From: an uncultured Eubacteriales bacterium
GTDB taxonomy: Bacteria; Bacillota; Clostridia; Christensenellales; UBA1242
Direction of reading: 5' to 3'
Length of the DNA stretch: 64,000 nucleotides
NCBI GenBank assembly: GCA_948607205.1
Contig: CAPERS010000003.1
Span: 1-64,000 of the forward strand
The position numbers and the translations under genes were made by a program. The notes under the pieces were generated by a model. The model was not told the DNA's origin, did not search any database, and saw only the letters and a program-made list of their open reading frames with translations. The stretch's first letter is position 1. Each line of letters opens with the position of its first letter. Below, piece by piece: positions 1-8,408 of the stretch.

Positions 1-147
1 CAGGGGCACTTACTAATCGAAGCATAGAAAGTGCCTAAGGCACTTCGTGCGTTCGGGGACGCTGACTATATTGTGTTTTTGCTCTAACATTTTAAAATCA
101 TCTCAAACGAAGTATGGTGAGTGGCTAAGCCACCTTAAATTTATATA
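1..147. other. Gene-free left edge with short palindromes
   Basis: I see no supportable gene here. Two 13-bp palindromes are visible: GTGCCTAAGGCAC at 31-43 and GTGGCTAAGCCAC at 121-133. A small hairpin with GCGT/ACGC arms follows the first, near 49-62. The words GGCACTTACTAA near 4-15 match the tail that follows other copies of this palindrome family. The stretch is probably the 3' end region of a gene outside the window. Confidence 0.5.
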
Positions 148-176
148 TTGACAATTGGTGAAAATTATGTTAAAAT
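148..176 (+). promoter_or_regulatory. Consensus sigma-A promoter
   Basis: A perfect -35 box TTGACA (148-153) is separated by 17 bp from a -10 box TAAAAT (171-176). It predicts a transcript starting near 183 that serves the genes at 233 and 693. Confidence 0.8.
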
Positions 177-232
177 GTTAAAAATGGACTTGAATAATTT
201 GTGGCTAAATTAATACACAAGGAGATGAGGGA

Positions 233-679
233 ATGAATTTACGTAATTTTTGGAGAAAATCAGTTATAACAGAAAATCAAGTTGCAAGTGTGATTGGTGA
301 ATATACTTGGAAAGACTTTGTTGAAGAAGAAATCAGATGCAAAAATGAAGTTATTCAAAAGCTTAAAGAATACAATTTGGCCGAAGAAATTGATGAAGAG
401 AAAATTCAAATGTCTTTGATTTTGCTAAATGAAAAAGCAACAAGTGGAAATCCATTATTAATGGTTGTCAAGCCATGGGTTTCACGCGATTATTCTGGAA
501 ATATTTTTTACGTAAGCGATGGTCTTAATAGACGTGAAGTTTGCTTTCAACCTTTTTTTGATGACGATAAAGCATATGAATTTGCAGATAAATTTTATGG
601 CTTGAATTCTTGCGATGAAGTGTGCAAGATGGAAGAGGAAATAAGAGAAAAAAGCGACCATGAAGTAAATTATTTTTAA
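233..679 (+). CDS. Hypothetical protein, 148 aa
   Basis: I do not recognise this family. The ATG follows AAGGAG (219-224) with 8 bases between, and a consensus promoter lies at 148-176, so expression is credible. The product looks soluble and acidic, with no signal peptide or membrane segment. It is rich in charged helical stretches at both ends and has a short beta-rich centre around residues 75-110 containing NIFYVSDGLNRREVCF. It carries four cysteines with no zinc-ribbon spacing. The next gene starts 13 bases after its stop, so the two form a two-gene operon. The operon sits in an accessory block beside conserved sporulation and division genes. Function is unknown; only the coding call is confident. 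Confidence 0.75.
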   Translation: MNLRNFWRKSVITENQVASVIGEYTWKDFVEEEIRCKNEVIQKLKEYNLAEEIDEEKIQMSLILLNEKATSGNPLLMVVKPWVSRDYSGNIFYVSDGLNRREVCFQPFFDDDKAYEFADKFYGLNSCDEVCKMEEEIREKSDHEVNYF

Positions 680-692
680 ATTGGAGAGAAAT

Positions 693-1208
693 ATGTTAGA
701 AATGCCAAAACTTGCAAAGCTTGAAAATGGAAATTTTGTTTATCTATATGAAAATGGAATTGTCAGTCAAGAATATCTCAATGCAACTGAATATAACGAA
801 CTCGGAAACGCCAAAGTGACAACTTTGAAAGGCAAAGATTTAATAATTGACAAATATGGAAATTATGTCAGAAGCATAACCGATTGGTATGATTGCTTAC
901 CGGATAAATTGGAAGAATTTATGTTTATTGAAACCGCACTTTTCGCAAATAAAGAGGAAATTCAAACGATAATTCGTGTTGTCAAAAATGAAATTAATGC
1001 AAGATATATGAAAAAAATCAACACTGTGCTTAATGATTCGGAACAGCCTCAAAAAGACCTTAAAAAGTTTGATGAAATCATCAAAGCAAAATACAAAAAA
1101 GAAAGTGAAAATTTGATTGATTATATTGATTCAATTTTGGCTTGGCAAAAGGAACTTGCTGAAAATAGACACGAACAAAATGCCGATGATTTAGAAGATG
1201 AAAGATGA
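693..1208 (+). CDS. Hypothetical protein, 171 aa
   Basis: I do not recognise this family. I chose the ATG at 693 because GGAGAG (683-688) sits just before it; an upstream in-frame TTG at 681 overlaps that site. The N-terminal 60 residues look beta-rich, with repeated short strands such as KLENGNFVYLYENG, and resemble a small barrel or antitoxin-like fold, but I cannot assign one. The C-terminal 80 residues are a charged, probably alpha-helical segment ending in acidic residues (DDLEDER). There is no signal peptide. It lies 13 bases behind the 148-aa gene and is probably cotranscribed with it. No terminator is obvious after its stop, but a new promoter follows at 1249. Confidence 0.72.
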   Translation: MLEMPKLAKLENGNFVYLYENGIVSQEYLNATEYNELGNAKVTTLKGKDLIIDKYGNYVRSITDWYDCLPDKLEEFMFIETALFANKEEIQTIIRVVKNEINARYMKKINTVLNDSEQPQKDLKKFDEIIKAKYKKESENLIDYIDSILAWQKELAENRHEQNADDLEDER

Positions 1209-1248
1209 TAAAGCTATTATAAAAGGAAATCTTTTTTAAAAATAAATA

Positions 1249-1276
1249 TAGACAAAAGCAAATTTAATAGTATAAT
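1249..1276 (+). promoter_or_regulatory. Putative sigma-A promoter for lipoprotein gene
   Basis: TAGACA (1249-1254) and a perfect TATAAT (1271-1276) are 16 bp apart. The predicted start is about 15-18 bases before the ribosome binding site of the gene at 1301. Confidence 0.6.
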
Positions 1277-1300
1277 TAAATTGTAGAAAGGAGGAAAATA

Positions 1301-1648
1301 ATGAAAAAAACTAAATTAATTGCTGCGGCATGCTCTGCAATACTCTTAACCACGACACCATTTGTTTTAGCAGGTTGTGGAAATATGGATTATTTTGACC
1401 ATCATTTTGTATTAAACTATGCTGTTATTGAAGAAAATGGACATAATGTTCTTCATAAAGTTAAAACATGGGCTGATTCTGAAAGTGACTCAGTGACAGT
1501 AACAACTGGAGATTGCTGTAACAACTATATTTGGAGTTCTGTAGTAAAATCCAATTTGTATAAAGAAAAGCCACCTGAATATGCCTATGATTTTGAATGT
1601 GGTCATGAACTTAGTCAAAATGAAAGTGGTGAAGGAATTGAAAAATAA
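1301..1648 (+). CDS. Small predicted lipoprotein, 115 aa
   Basis: The N-terminus has a Lys-rich start, a hydrophobic core and a lipobox ending VLAGC, with Cys at about residue 26. This predicts a signal-peptidase-II-processed lipoprotein anchored on the outer face of the membrane. The mature part is only about 90 residues and has an adjacent Cys pair (DCCNNY) and a later Cys-His (ECGHEL) that could form a disulfide. The start is supported by AAAGGAGG (1287-1294) and by the promoter at 1249-1276. I recognise no domain. It appears to be a single-gene unit, since another promoter lies before the next gene. Confidence is high that it is a secreted lipoprotein and nil for its role. Confidence 0.8.
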   Translation: MKKTKLIAAACSAILLTTTPFVLAGCGNMDYFDHHFVLNYAVIEENGHNVLHKVKTWADSESDSVTVTTGDCCNNYIWSSVVKSNLYKEKPPEYAYDFECGHELSQNESGEGIEK

Positions 1649-1707
1649 TATTTAAATTCTGTTATTTCAGCTCAAAAATAAATTGATTTTCATCTTTGTC
1701 AAAATTA

Positions 1708-1736
1708 TTGACATTTTTGAAAGAAAGTGATATAAT
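1708..1736 (+). promoter_or_regulatory. Perfect-consensus sigma-A promoter
   Basis: TTGACA (1708-1713), a 17-bp spacer and TATAAT (1731-1736) match the housekeeping consensus at all 12 positions. It drives the gene at 1765. Confidence 0.88.
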
Positions 1737-1764
1737 AATTAAGAAAATATAGGGGGAGAAAATT

Positions 1765-2415
1765 ATGAAATATGTGAACTTCGAAAAATACGGAAATGTT
1801 AAAACAAATAACGAAAAACGTGCAATGTTGAAAACTATGCTTTTGGAGCAGTTTCGTGCACCTTACTATGATAAAATTAATGATAAAAGTTATGATGAAT
1901 TTTTCAAAAAAGAACCTGAAGGACATATAAAAAACTTGTTTGACAAAGAAGTCAATGATTTTAAAGAAAAAGAAGAAATTCTTAGAAATCGAGTTAAATA
2001 TATTTGTGAACATACAGAATCAAGTTTGTCTGGTTTGGATGAAAAAGAAATTTCAGAAGCTTGTGTTTTGCTTTCAAAAAATGAACACGATTTCTTGTTT
2101 GCACGCATTGTTCCAAAAATTGATAAAACTAAAACAGTAGTTAAAGGCGATGTTCATTTCCTAAGTTTAAGCACACAGACAGATGAAGATGGAGATGAAG
2201 TAAAGTTTAGCAGAAGAACAGTTATTGAGGATTTAAAATTTCAAGGAATCACAAAACTGATAAACTTTGTTGTGAAAAACTTTGACGGCATGGAAAGTTG
2301 CGCAGAAGTTGATAAAAAAATTGATGAACTTATTGAACAAGGAACTTACAAAAAAGAAACTGATTTTCTCAATCAAGTTGAAACTTCAGTAAACTATGAA
2401 ATTGGAGAAGAATAA
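1765..2415 (+). CDS. Hypothetical protein, 216 aa
   Basis: Unrecognised soluble protein. The start has AGGGGGAG (1751-1758) and a perfect promoter, so it is very likely expressed, perhaps strongly. The first 90 residues are charged and probably helical. A middle segment (about 85-150) contains alternating strands such as VVKGDVHFLSLSTQTDEDG. The end is acidic. There is no signal peptide, no membrane segment and no recognisable catalytic motif. Its layout (helical lead, small beta centre, acidic tail) loosely recalls the 148-aa protein at 233, which suggests but does not show a shared accessory family. Antisense reading frames over it have no ribosome binding sites and are shadows. Confidence 0.75.
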   Translation: MKYVNFEKYGNVKTNNEKRAMLKTMLLEQFRAPYYDKINDKSYDEFFKKEPEGHIKNLFDKEVNDFKEKEEILRNRVKYICEHTESSLSGLDEKEISEACVLLSKNEHDFLFARIVPKIDKTKTVVKGDVHFLSLSTQTDEDGDEVKFSRRTVIEDLKFQGITKLINFVVKNFDGMESCAEVDKKIDELIEQGTYKKETDFLNQVETSVNYEIGEE

Positions 2416-2465
2416 GTTTGAACCTTATTGTTTATCGGTTTACTTTTGAAGATTTAAATTTTTAA

Positions 2466-2494
2466 TCATTAAAACTTTCAGTTTGGCATATCGT
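2466..2494 (+). promoter_or_regulatory. Possible sigma-E type promoter
   Basis: GCATATCGT (2486-2494) fits the sigma-E -10 consensus GHATANNNT. TCATTAA (2466-2472), 13 bp upstream, matches four of seven positions of the -35 consensus KMATATT. The ATG of the deacetylase follows the -10 box by only five bases, the same geometry as at 25473-25487. Expression in the mother cell during sporulation would suit the product. The -35 match is weak, so this remains an inference. Confidence 0.4.
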
Positions 2495-2499
2495 ATGAT

Positions 2500-3228
2500 A
2501 TGAAAAAAATCAGATTGAAAGTTTTTTATTTTAGGCGCTTTTTTGTCAATGTGGCAATCGCGCTTATGTTATGCATTTTTGGCGGGCTGACAATTTGGGG
2601 AAGTGTTCGCTCGCTTACAACTGCCAACATGACAAACGGGGTTTATTATAGTGGTGACACGTCATCAAACAATGTTTCGCTGATGATTAATGTTTATTGG
2701 GGTACCGAATTCCTTGATGGCATGCTTGATGTTCTCGAAGAAAAAGGCGTTAAAACAACATTTTTTGTAGGTGGAACTTGGGCAGTTAAGAATGAAAATA
2801 TGCTAAAAAAAATGGTAGAAAAAGGTCATGAGGTTGCCAATCATGGATATCTCCATAAAGACCATGACAAACTTTCACAAAATGATAACTTAAAAGAAAT
2901 TTCCAACACGCACAAAATTGTTAAAGAACTTTCAGGTGTTGAAATGAACCTCTTTGCGCCACCAAGCGGTGCTTACAACAAAACAACAGTTTCATGCGCA
3001 ACGAGCCTTGGTTATAAAACAATCATGTGGACGCGTGACACAATTGATTGGCGCGATAAAAACACCGAACTCATCTATAATCGAGCAGTCAAAGACGCAA
3101 AAGGTGGAGATTTGGTATTGATGCATCCAACGGCAAACACTCTTGAAGCATTGCCAAGAATAATCGACACTTTAAAACAAAAAAATCTTAATCCAACCAC
3201 AGTGACAGAAACGCTTGGTGAAGAATAG
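2500..3228 (+). CDS. Membrane-anchored polysaccharide deacetylase, YlxY type
   Basis: A carbohydrate esterase 4 (NodB fold) protein that would remove acetyl groups from peptidoglycan or a related polymer outside the membrane. One N-terminal transmembrane segment lies at about residues 13-35, followed by the NodB domain from about 58. Visible motifs are NVYWG in place of the usual TFDDG, TTFFVGGTW, HEVANHGYLH, LFAPPSGAY, DTIDW and VLMHPT. The NV-WG variant is characteristic of the YlxY sporulation branch, where the first catalytic Asp is missing, so activity may be altered. There is no Shine-Dalgarno sequence. The ATG lies five bases after a sigma-E-like -10 box, suggesting a leaderless sporulation transcript. 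The family call is confident; the exact subgroup is less so. Confidence 0.85.
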   Translation: MKKIRLKVFYFRRFFVNVAIALMLCIFGGLTIWGSVRSLTTANMTNGVYYSGDTSSNNVSLMINVYWGTEFLDGMLDVLEEKGVKTTFFVGGTWAVKNENMLKKMVEKGHEVANHGYLHKDHDKLSQNDNLKEISNTHKIVKELSGVEMNLFAPPSGAYNKTTVSCATSLGYKTIMWTRDTIDWRDKNTELIYNRAVKDAKGGDLVLMHPTANTLEALPRIIDTLKQKNLNPTTVTETLGEE

Positions 3229-3308
3229 TCAATTCTATTTGTCGTTTAATGTAAGCCATAGCCATAAATTTATAAAAAGGACAAAAAAAGTCACGAACAT
3301 TCAAAAAT

Positions 3309-3340
3309 TATCTCAACTTAGTTTGAGATATTTTTATTTT
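3309..3340 (+). terminator. Rho-independent terminator
   Basis: An 8-bp stem TATCTCAA/TTGAGATA (3309-3316 and 3323-3330) with a six-base loop is followed by a T-rich run. It ends the deacetylase transcript before ftsK. Confidence 0.75.
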
Positions 3341-3393
3341 ATGTTATTATATAAGTGTGAAAATTTGCGTGCTTTGCATTAAAAGGAATATAA

Positions 3394-6327
3394 ATGGCAA
3401 CATTTCAAGTTTCAAATAAGAAGAAATCTCAAAAAAGTAGCAAAAATGTAAAAAAAATATGGGGAGTGGTGCTGATAAGCCTTGCAACAATCATCTTTCT
3501 CTTTTCAGTGACAAGATTGATTGCGCCTTTGCAACACTTTTTCCTTGGCACATTTGGTGTTTTCGTCTATCCAATGTCAATTCTCATGATGATTGTTGGC
3601 TTGGCTTTTCTTAATAACAAAAAATACGTTATGCCAAAACGCTATGCAATTTTTTTAACACTCTCAATTATCCTTCTCATTTCAATCATTCAACTTATCA
3701 TTCTTGGCGAACCGGGGAAAATGACCTTTGGTGAATATCTCGCTCAAAGTTACTCAAAAATGTGGACTGCCGGTGGAATAATTTCAGGTTTAATTGTGAC
3801 ATGCCTTGTGATTCCACTTGGAACATGGGCATCTGGCATACTCTTGTCACTCGCTTTTGCTGTGTGCCTTGCTTTTTATATTGAAAGTCTTCTGAAAGTC
3901 AATAAATCACGTCAGCCAAAAGCACAAGTCAAAATCAAAATCAAAGAAAAAGAAAAGAAAGTTAAGCCAGCCCCAGTTAAAGAAAGAAAAGAAGAGCCAA
4001 ACATAATGTTGGGCGGAAATATCGAAGAAGAACTTTCCAAAGAGCAAATTGCAAAACAAAAACTTGGTCTACTCGGCGGAAACAAAAATATCTATGACTC
4101 AATCACAAAAGAAGAGCAAAAAAGCCCTAAGAAAATTCCTGATGGCATGACAATGAAGGAATATCTTTTGTCACCTCCAACTGTTGATATGGATTCTTTC
4201 ATTTCAAAAAAGCCTCAGCCAAGACAATCCTTTGCATCGGCTCAAATGCCAAATGCCAGCATTTCAGAAATGAATAAAACAATAGGCGAAATGAAAGCCT
4301 CAGACCCAATCAAGCCATCTCAAATTGTCCATGAAGAAGAATTCAATTTCTCTCAGTCAAATCAAATCAAACGTGGCAATTTGCCAGAAATCAAACCTGA
4401 ACAATTGACCAATGAAGCAGAAGATATTTTGCGTTCAGTTGCAATAGAAGAGCGTCTTCAAATGGGAATTGACGACCTAGATTTTCAGTCAACAATCAAA
4501 CCGATTGAAAATTCTGAAAAAAATCTTAGCGTTGAAAATCTTTCAGATAATGACTTTATCGACTACGGCTCAATTGACACAAGCACATCAACTCAAACCA
4601 GCAACGATTTTTCAGCAAGAGAAAACTTGAATAGGCGTGAAAACTTTAACCGTAGAGAAAACTTTGATAGAAACTTAAACCAAAATAACGAGCGACATGA
4701 AAGTATTGACAAAAGAGATAATTTTATGTCACGTGAAAATGGTGATAGACAGTTTGGCCGTGAAAATTTTGACCGCCGTGACAGTTTTGAAAGAAGAGAG
4801 GCGAGTGAAAACTTAGACCGCAAAAAACGTTTTGTTGAACTTGATGGTGAGGAAATTTCAAAACCAATAAAGCCATATCGTTATTCGCGTCCTTCACTTG
4901 ATCTTATCACAACTCAGTCTGATGACCTTTCAATGTTTAATGAAGAAATACCAATGAAAAGGGTTGCTCTTGAAAACGCACTCGAAAAGTTTGGTGTTCC
5001 AGCCAAAGTTCAAAGTGTCGTTATTGGACCAACTGTAACACGCTATGAAATTGCAATGCCAGAGGGCATTTCTGTCAAAAAAATTCTTTCGCTCGACGCT
5101 GATATTGCTTATGCTCTTTCAGCAAAAGGTCAAATCCGTATTGAAGCGCCAATTCCTGGAAGAAGCATTGTTGGTATAGAAGTGCCAAACTCTAAGGTTG
5201 CAAAAGTCAGCATAAAAGACGTTCTGCAATCAAAAGAGTTCACAATGAGCCCTTCTCCACTCACTTTCGCGCTCGGTAAAGATATCGCAGGTGCAGTCAA
5301 AGTGTGCAACCTTCAAAAAATGCCACACCTTTTGGTTGCGGGAACGACTGGCTCTGGTAAATCTGTTTGCCTCAACTCAATCATCGTTTCAATTCTTTAT
5401 AAGGCAAGCCCAGATGAAGTCAAGTTCATCATGATTGACCCAAAACAAGTTGAACTTTCAATGTATGAAGGTCTTCCTCATCTCATTGTGCCAAAGGTTA
5501 TCACTGACGCCAACAAAGCGGTCAATGCTCTCGGCTGGGCAGTTGATGAAATGGAAAGAAGGTTCAACCTTATCAGTGAAGCGCGTGTGCGTAACATTGG
5601 TGAATATAATCAAATCGATGATGTCAAAACTGGCAAAAAGAAAAAGATGCCATATATAGTTATCATATTCGACGAATTCGCTGACTTTATGGTTGAACAT
5701 AAAAATGAAATTGAAAACAAAATTCAACGCCTTGCGCAAAAGGCTCGTGCTGCGGGAATCCATCTTATTCTTGCAACACAAAGACCTTCAACCGACGTTG
5801 TTACAGGAACAATCAAAGCCAACTTTCCGGCAAGAATCGCTTTCAAAGTTGCTGGTCGTGTTGACGGCGAAGTTATTCTTGGTTCAACTGGTGCAGAAAA
5901 ACTTTTGGGCTGGGGTGATATGCTCTATAAGCCTGCAGATTCAGCGCCTGCAAGACTTCAAGGTTGCTTTATTGACACGCCTGAAACAAAGGATATTGTC
6001 ACATATATCATTGAAAATAATGAAGAGCAAATTGACATTGATGCTCAGAATGCAATCAATGGCATGAACAAGTCTTCCGGCGGTGGTGACAGCGACAATA
6101 ATATGGACCCACTTCTTCCACAAGCACTTAAAATTTGTATTGATAACGGCGTCGCTTCAACCACAATGGTTCAAAGAAAGTTGTCAATAGGCTATCCTCG
6201 CGCTGCGCGCATAATTGACCAAATGGAAGAGAGGGGATATATCTCAACAGCCGAAGGCTCAAAACAGAGAACTGTTTACACGTCGATAGAAGAATTCTAT
6301 CAAATTTTTGGGGATAATTATGACTAA
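3394..6327 (+). CDS. ftsK: FtsK/SpoIIIE DNA translocase
   Basis: A septum-located hexameric ATPase that pumps chromosomal DNA during division or into the forespore. Four membrane segments occupy about residues 20-165. A long, poorly conserved linker (about 170-490) follows, then the RecA-like motor with Walker A GTTGSGKS at 650-657, Walker B around 755-762 (IIFDEFADF) and a C-terminal winged-helix gamma domain (about 905-977) that would read the orienting DNA sequence. The linker near residues 405-480 holds a degenerate repeat of RRENF-D/N-R units. The usual SRTIL segment after the VA-R/K motif reads GEVIL here. Length (977 aa) is longer than the typical Firmicute 750-800, because of the linker. 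The start has AAAGGA upstream. rimO overlaps its end. Confidence 0.95.
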   Translation: MATFQVSNKKKSQKSSKNVKKIWGVVLISLATIIFLFSVTRLIAPLQHFFLGTFGVFVYPMSILMMIVGLAFLNNKKYVMPKRYAIFLTLSIILLISIIQLIILGEPGKMTFGEYLAQSYSKMWTAGGIISGLIVTCLVIPLGTWASGILLSLAFAVCLAFYIESLLKVNKSRQPKAQVKIKIKEKEKKVKPAPVKERKEEPNIMLGGNIEEELSKEQIAKQKLGLLGGNKNIYDSITKEEQKSPKKIPDGMTMKEYLLSPPTVDMDSFISKKPQPRQSFASAQMPNASISEMNKTIGEMKASDPIKPSQIVHEEEFNFSQSNQIKRGNLPEIKPEQLTNEAEDILRSVAIEERLQMGIDDLDFQSTIKPIENSEKNLSVENLSDNDFIDYGSIDTSTSTQTSNDFSARENLNRRENFNRRENFDRNLNQNNERHESIDKRDNFMSRENGDRQFGRENFDRRDSFERREASENLDRKKRFVELDGEEISKPIKPYRYSRPSLDLITTQSDDLSMFNEEIPMKRVALENALEKFGVPAKVQSVVIGPTVTRYEIAMPEGISVKKILSLDADIAYALSAKGQIRIEAPIPGRSIVGIEVPNSKVAKVSIKDVLQSKEFTMSPSPLTFALGKDIAGAVKVCNLQKMPHLLVAGTTGSGKSVCLNSIIVSILYKASPDEVKFIMIDPKQVELSMYEGLPHLIVPKVITDANKAVNALGWAVDEMERRFNLISEARVRNIGEYNQIDDVKTGKKKKMPYIVIIFDEFADFMVEHKNEIENKIQRLAQKARAAGIHLILATQRPSTDVVTGTIKANFPARIAFKVAGRVDGEVILGSTGAEKLLGWGDMLYKPADSAPARLQGCFIDTPETKDIVTYIIENNEEQIDIDAQNAINGMNKSSGGGDSDNNMDPLLPQALKICIDNGVASTTMVQRKLSIGYPRAARIIDQMEERGYISTAEGSKQRTVYTSIEEFYQIFGDNYD

Positions 6328-7642
6328 AAAAGAACTTTTGGATAAAAAGGTTTCGGCTGTTTCGCTTGGTTGCGATAAAAATAAAGTCGACCTTGAAAAA
6401 ATGCTTGGACGAATTAAAGATTATGGACTTGAAGTTATTGCCGATGTTGAATATTCCGATATTGTCATCGTGAACACATGTGCATTCATTCAACCTGCAA
6501 TTGAAGAGGCCATTTCAAATATAATCGAAATGGAAGAACTCAAAAAACTTGGCAAAATTGAAAAACTTATTGTCACAGGTTGCTTTCCTGAAAGGCATTT
6601 TTCTGAAATGAAAGAAAACTTTCCGCTTGTTGACGCATTCCTTAGAATTCGCGAAAACGTGGATATTTGCAAAACTATTGAATCACTTTATAATGTTCCT
6701 CAGTCACGCAAATTTGGTGAAGGTGAACGAGTTTTCACTCATTCTGGTGCTTATGCCTATCTCAAAATCGCTGACGGTTGCAATAACGCATGCTCTTATT
6801 GCACAATTCCACGCATTCGAGGCAGGTATAAGTCAGAAATTATGGAAAATCTTGTCAGTGAGGCGAAAAACTTGGTCGCACGTGGCATGAAAGAAATTAT
6901 CCTTGTCGCTCAGGACACAACTCGCTATGGCGAAGATTTGTATGGCAAAAATATGCTTGTTGAACTTTGCAGAAAACTCTGCAAAATCAAAGACCTGAAA
7001 TGGCTGAGAATTCACTATGCCTATCCAGAAAAGGTGACAAAAGAACTGCTTGACTTCATTGTCAGCGAAGATAAGATGTGCAAATATCTCGATATTCCAC
7101 TTCAACATATTGACAATCAAATTCTTGCAAGCATGAGAAGAAGACTTGATGAAGAAAAAACTCGTGAACTTGTCAAACTCATCAAAGATGAATATCCAAT
7201 GATAAAACTTCGTTCAACTTTCATAGTGGGCTATCCAGGAGAAAGCGGAAAGGCGTTTAAAAAACTTTTACAGTTTTTAAAAGAAACTCAACTTGATTAC
7301 GCTGGCTTTTTTCCTTATTCTCGCGAACAAAACACTGCAAGTTTTTTCATGGATAAACAAATTTCTGAATGGAAGAAAAAGTCAAGACTTAAAAAAGTTC
7401 AAAAAATTCAAGAGCAAGTTATGCTTGAAAAAAATTCTCTTCTGATTGGTCGGGAAATGGAGATTCTTGTCGACAGTTTCGATGAAAGCACTGGAGAATT
7501 TCAAGGTCACACTCAAAACCACTCTCCATTGGTTGACTTTGGTGTCAGATTTGTGGATAATGGATGTGTCAGAGTTGGCGAATTTGTTAAAGTTAAAATA
7601 TACGACTTTAACGGAAATGATTTTATAGGGGAGGCGTTATGA
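6320..7642 (+). CDS. rimO: Ribosomal protein S12 methylthiotransferase RimO
   Basis: A radical SAM enzyme that adds a methylthio group to a conserved aspartate of ribosomal protein S12. The N-terminal methylthiotransferase domain begins VSLGCDKNKVDLE, and two further cysteines (NTCAF, VTGCF) complete the auxiliary cluster site. The radical SAM motif is CNNACSYCTIPRIRG near residue 150, and a C-terminal TRAM domain is present (about 375-440). At 440 aa it has normal family length. I chose the ATG at 6320, preceded by GGGG, over an in-frame TTG at 6308. It overlaps ftsK by 8 bases, so the two are translationally coupled. The auxiliary motif usually reads PKN, here DKN, which is a small deviation. 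Confidence 0.95.
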   Translation: MTKKELLDKKVSAVSLGCDKNKVDLEKMLGRIKDYGLEVIADVEYSDIVIVNTCAFIQPAIEEAISNIIEMEELKKLGKIEKLIVTGCFPERHFSEMKENFPLVDAFLRIRENVDICKTIESLYNVPQSRKFGEGERVFTHSGAYAYLKIADGCNNACSYCTIPRIRGRYKSEIMENLVSEAKNLVARGMKEIILVAQDTTRYGEDLYGKNMLVELCRKLCKIKDLKWLRIHYAYPEKVTKELLDFIVSEDKMCKYLDIPLQHIDNQILASMRRRLDEEKTRELVKLIKDEYPMIKLRSTFIVGYPGESGKAFKKLLQFLKETQLDYAGFFPYSREQNTASFFMDKQISEWKKKSRLKKVQKIQEQVMLEKNSLLIGREMEILVDSFDESTGEFQGHTQNHSPLVDFGVRFVDNGCVRVGEFVKVKIYDFNGNDFIGEAL

Positions 7643-8388
7643 ATTTACCTAACAAAATAACTTTATCAAGGATAATCTTGATTCCGTTCATCATTTTTTT
7701 CTATATGGCAACTTTTATTCCGGGAGGAAAATTCATCGCGGCAGGGCTTTTTATTCTTGCCTGCGTGACTGACTTCTTGGACGGCTATTTCGCAAGAAAA
7801 TATAACCAAGTGACTGACCTTGGCAAATTCTTTGATGCAATTGCAGATAAGGTCTTGATGATGACAGGACTTATTCTCATAATTGGCGTTCCAGTTCGCT
7901 CAGATTTTAATGTTATTGCAAGACCTGTGGAATTTGTTTCAGTTTGCATAATCATTATGCTCGCCCGCGAGTTTATCATTTCAGCATTAAGACAAATCGC
8001 AGGAGCAAAAGGTAAGGTTCTTGCTGCTGAATGGAGCGGAAAAATCAAGGCAACACTTCAATACATAACAATTTCACTCTATCTCGTTTATGCCGGTTTT
8101 ATCCAAGACACTTCACTTCTCTTGGGCGAAAAAGCCGATCTTGCAAATGTTATTATCAATGTGTTCCTTCTCATTCTTCTCACAATCACAACACTTTTGA
8201 CAATCTCTTCTGGACTTGGATATATTTTCAAAAATCGTTCGGTTTTAACAAGTGGAAACAATAATGCAGTTAAACCTTCTTCAAACGAAAACAGCGAAAA
8301 GGTTGAAGAAAATCAAGTTAAAACAGAGGACAATGAAGCCAATAAAAAAGAGAAAAAGGTTTCAAAAACTATAAAAAAAACTAAATAA
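7639..8388 (+). CDS. pgsA: CDP-diacylglycerol-glycerol-3-phosphate phosphatidyltransferase
   Basis: A membrane enzyme making phosphatidylglycerol phosphate, the committed step to phosphatidylglycerol and cardiolipin. The CDP-alcohol phosphatidyltransferase signature is clear: an N-terminal NLPNKITLSR lead and the DG..AR...G...D...D pattern in TDFLDGYFARK through GKFFDAIADK at about residues 46-72. Several hydrophobic segments follow. The last 45 residues form a Lys/Glu-rich cytoplasmic tail absent from most relatives and of unknown use. Its ATG overlaps the rimO stop as ATGA, with GGGGAGG just before, so it belongs to the ftsK-rimO-pgsA-cinA-like-recA run. Gene order rimO-pgsA-cinA-recA is common in Firmicutes and supports the call. 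Confidence 0.95.
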   Translation: MNLPNKITLSRIILIPFIIFFYMATFIPGGKFIAAGLFILACVTDFLDGYFARKYNQVTDLGKFFDAIADKVLMMTGLILIIGVPVRSDFNVIARPVEFVSVCIIIMLAREFIISALRQIAGAKGKVLAAEWSGKIKATLQYITISLYLVYAGFIQDTSLLLGEKADLANVIINVFLLILLTITTLLTISSGLGYIFKNRSVLTSGNNNAVKPSSNENSEKVEENQVKTEDNEANKKEKKVSKTIKKTK

Positions 8389-8408
8389 TTTTAAACAAAT
8401 GAGGCAAT

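Noticed and set aside
1..232. A coding region at the left edge
   Set aside because: No frame with a start signal or protein-like composition; the segment is palindromes and a promoter.
7785..8048. Antisense reading frame inside pgsA, and similar long frames opposite or shifted within ftsK, recA, pbp, mutS, smc and ackA
   Set aside because: They have no ribosome binding sites, no recognisable motifs and lie entirely within confidently identified genes.
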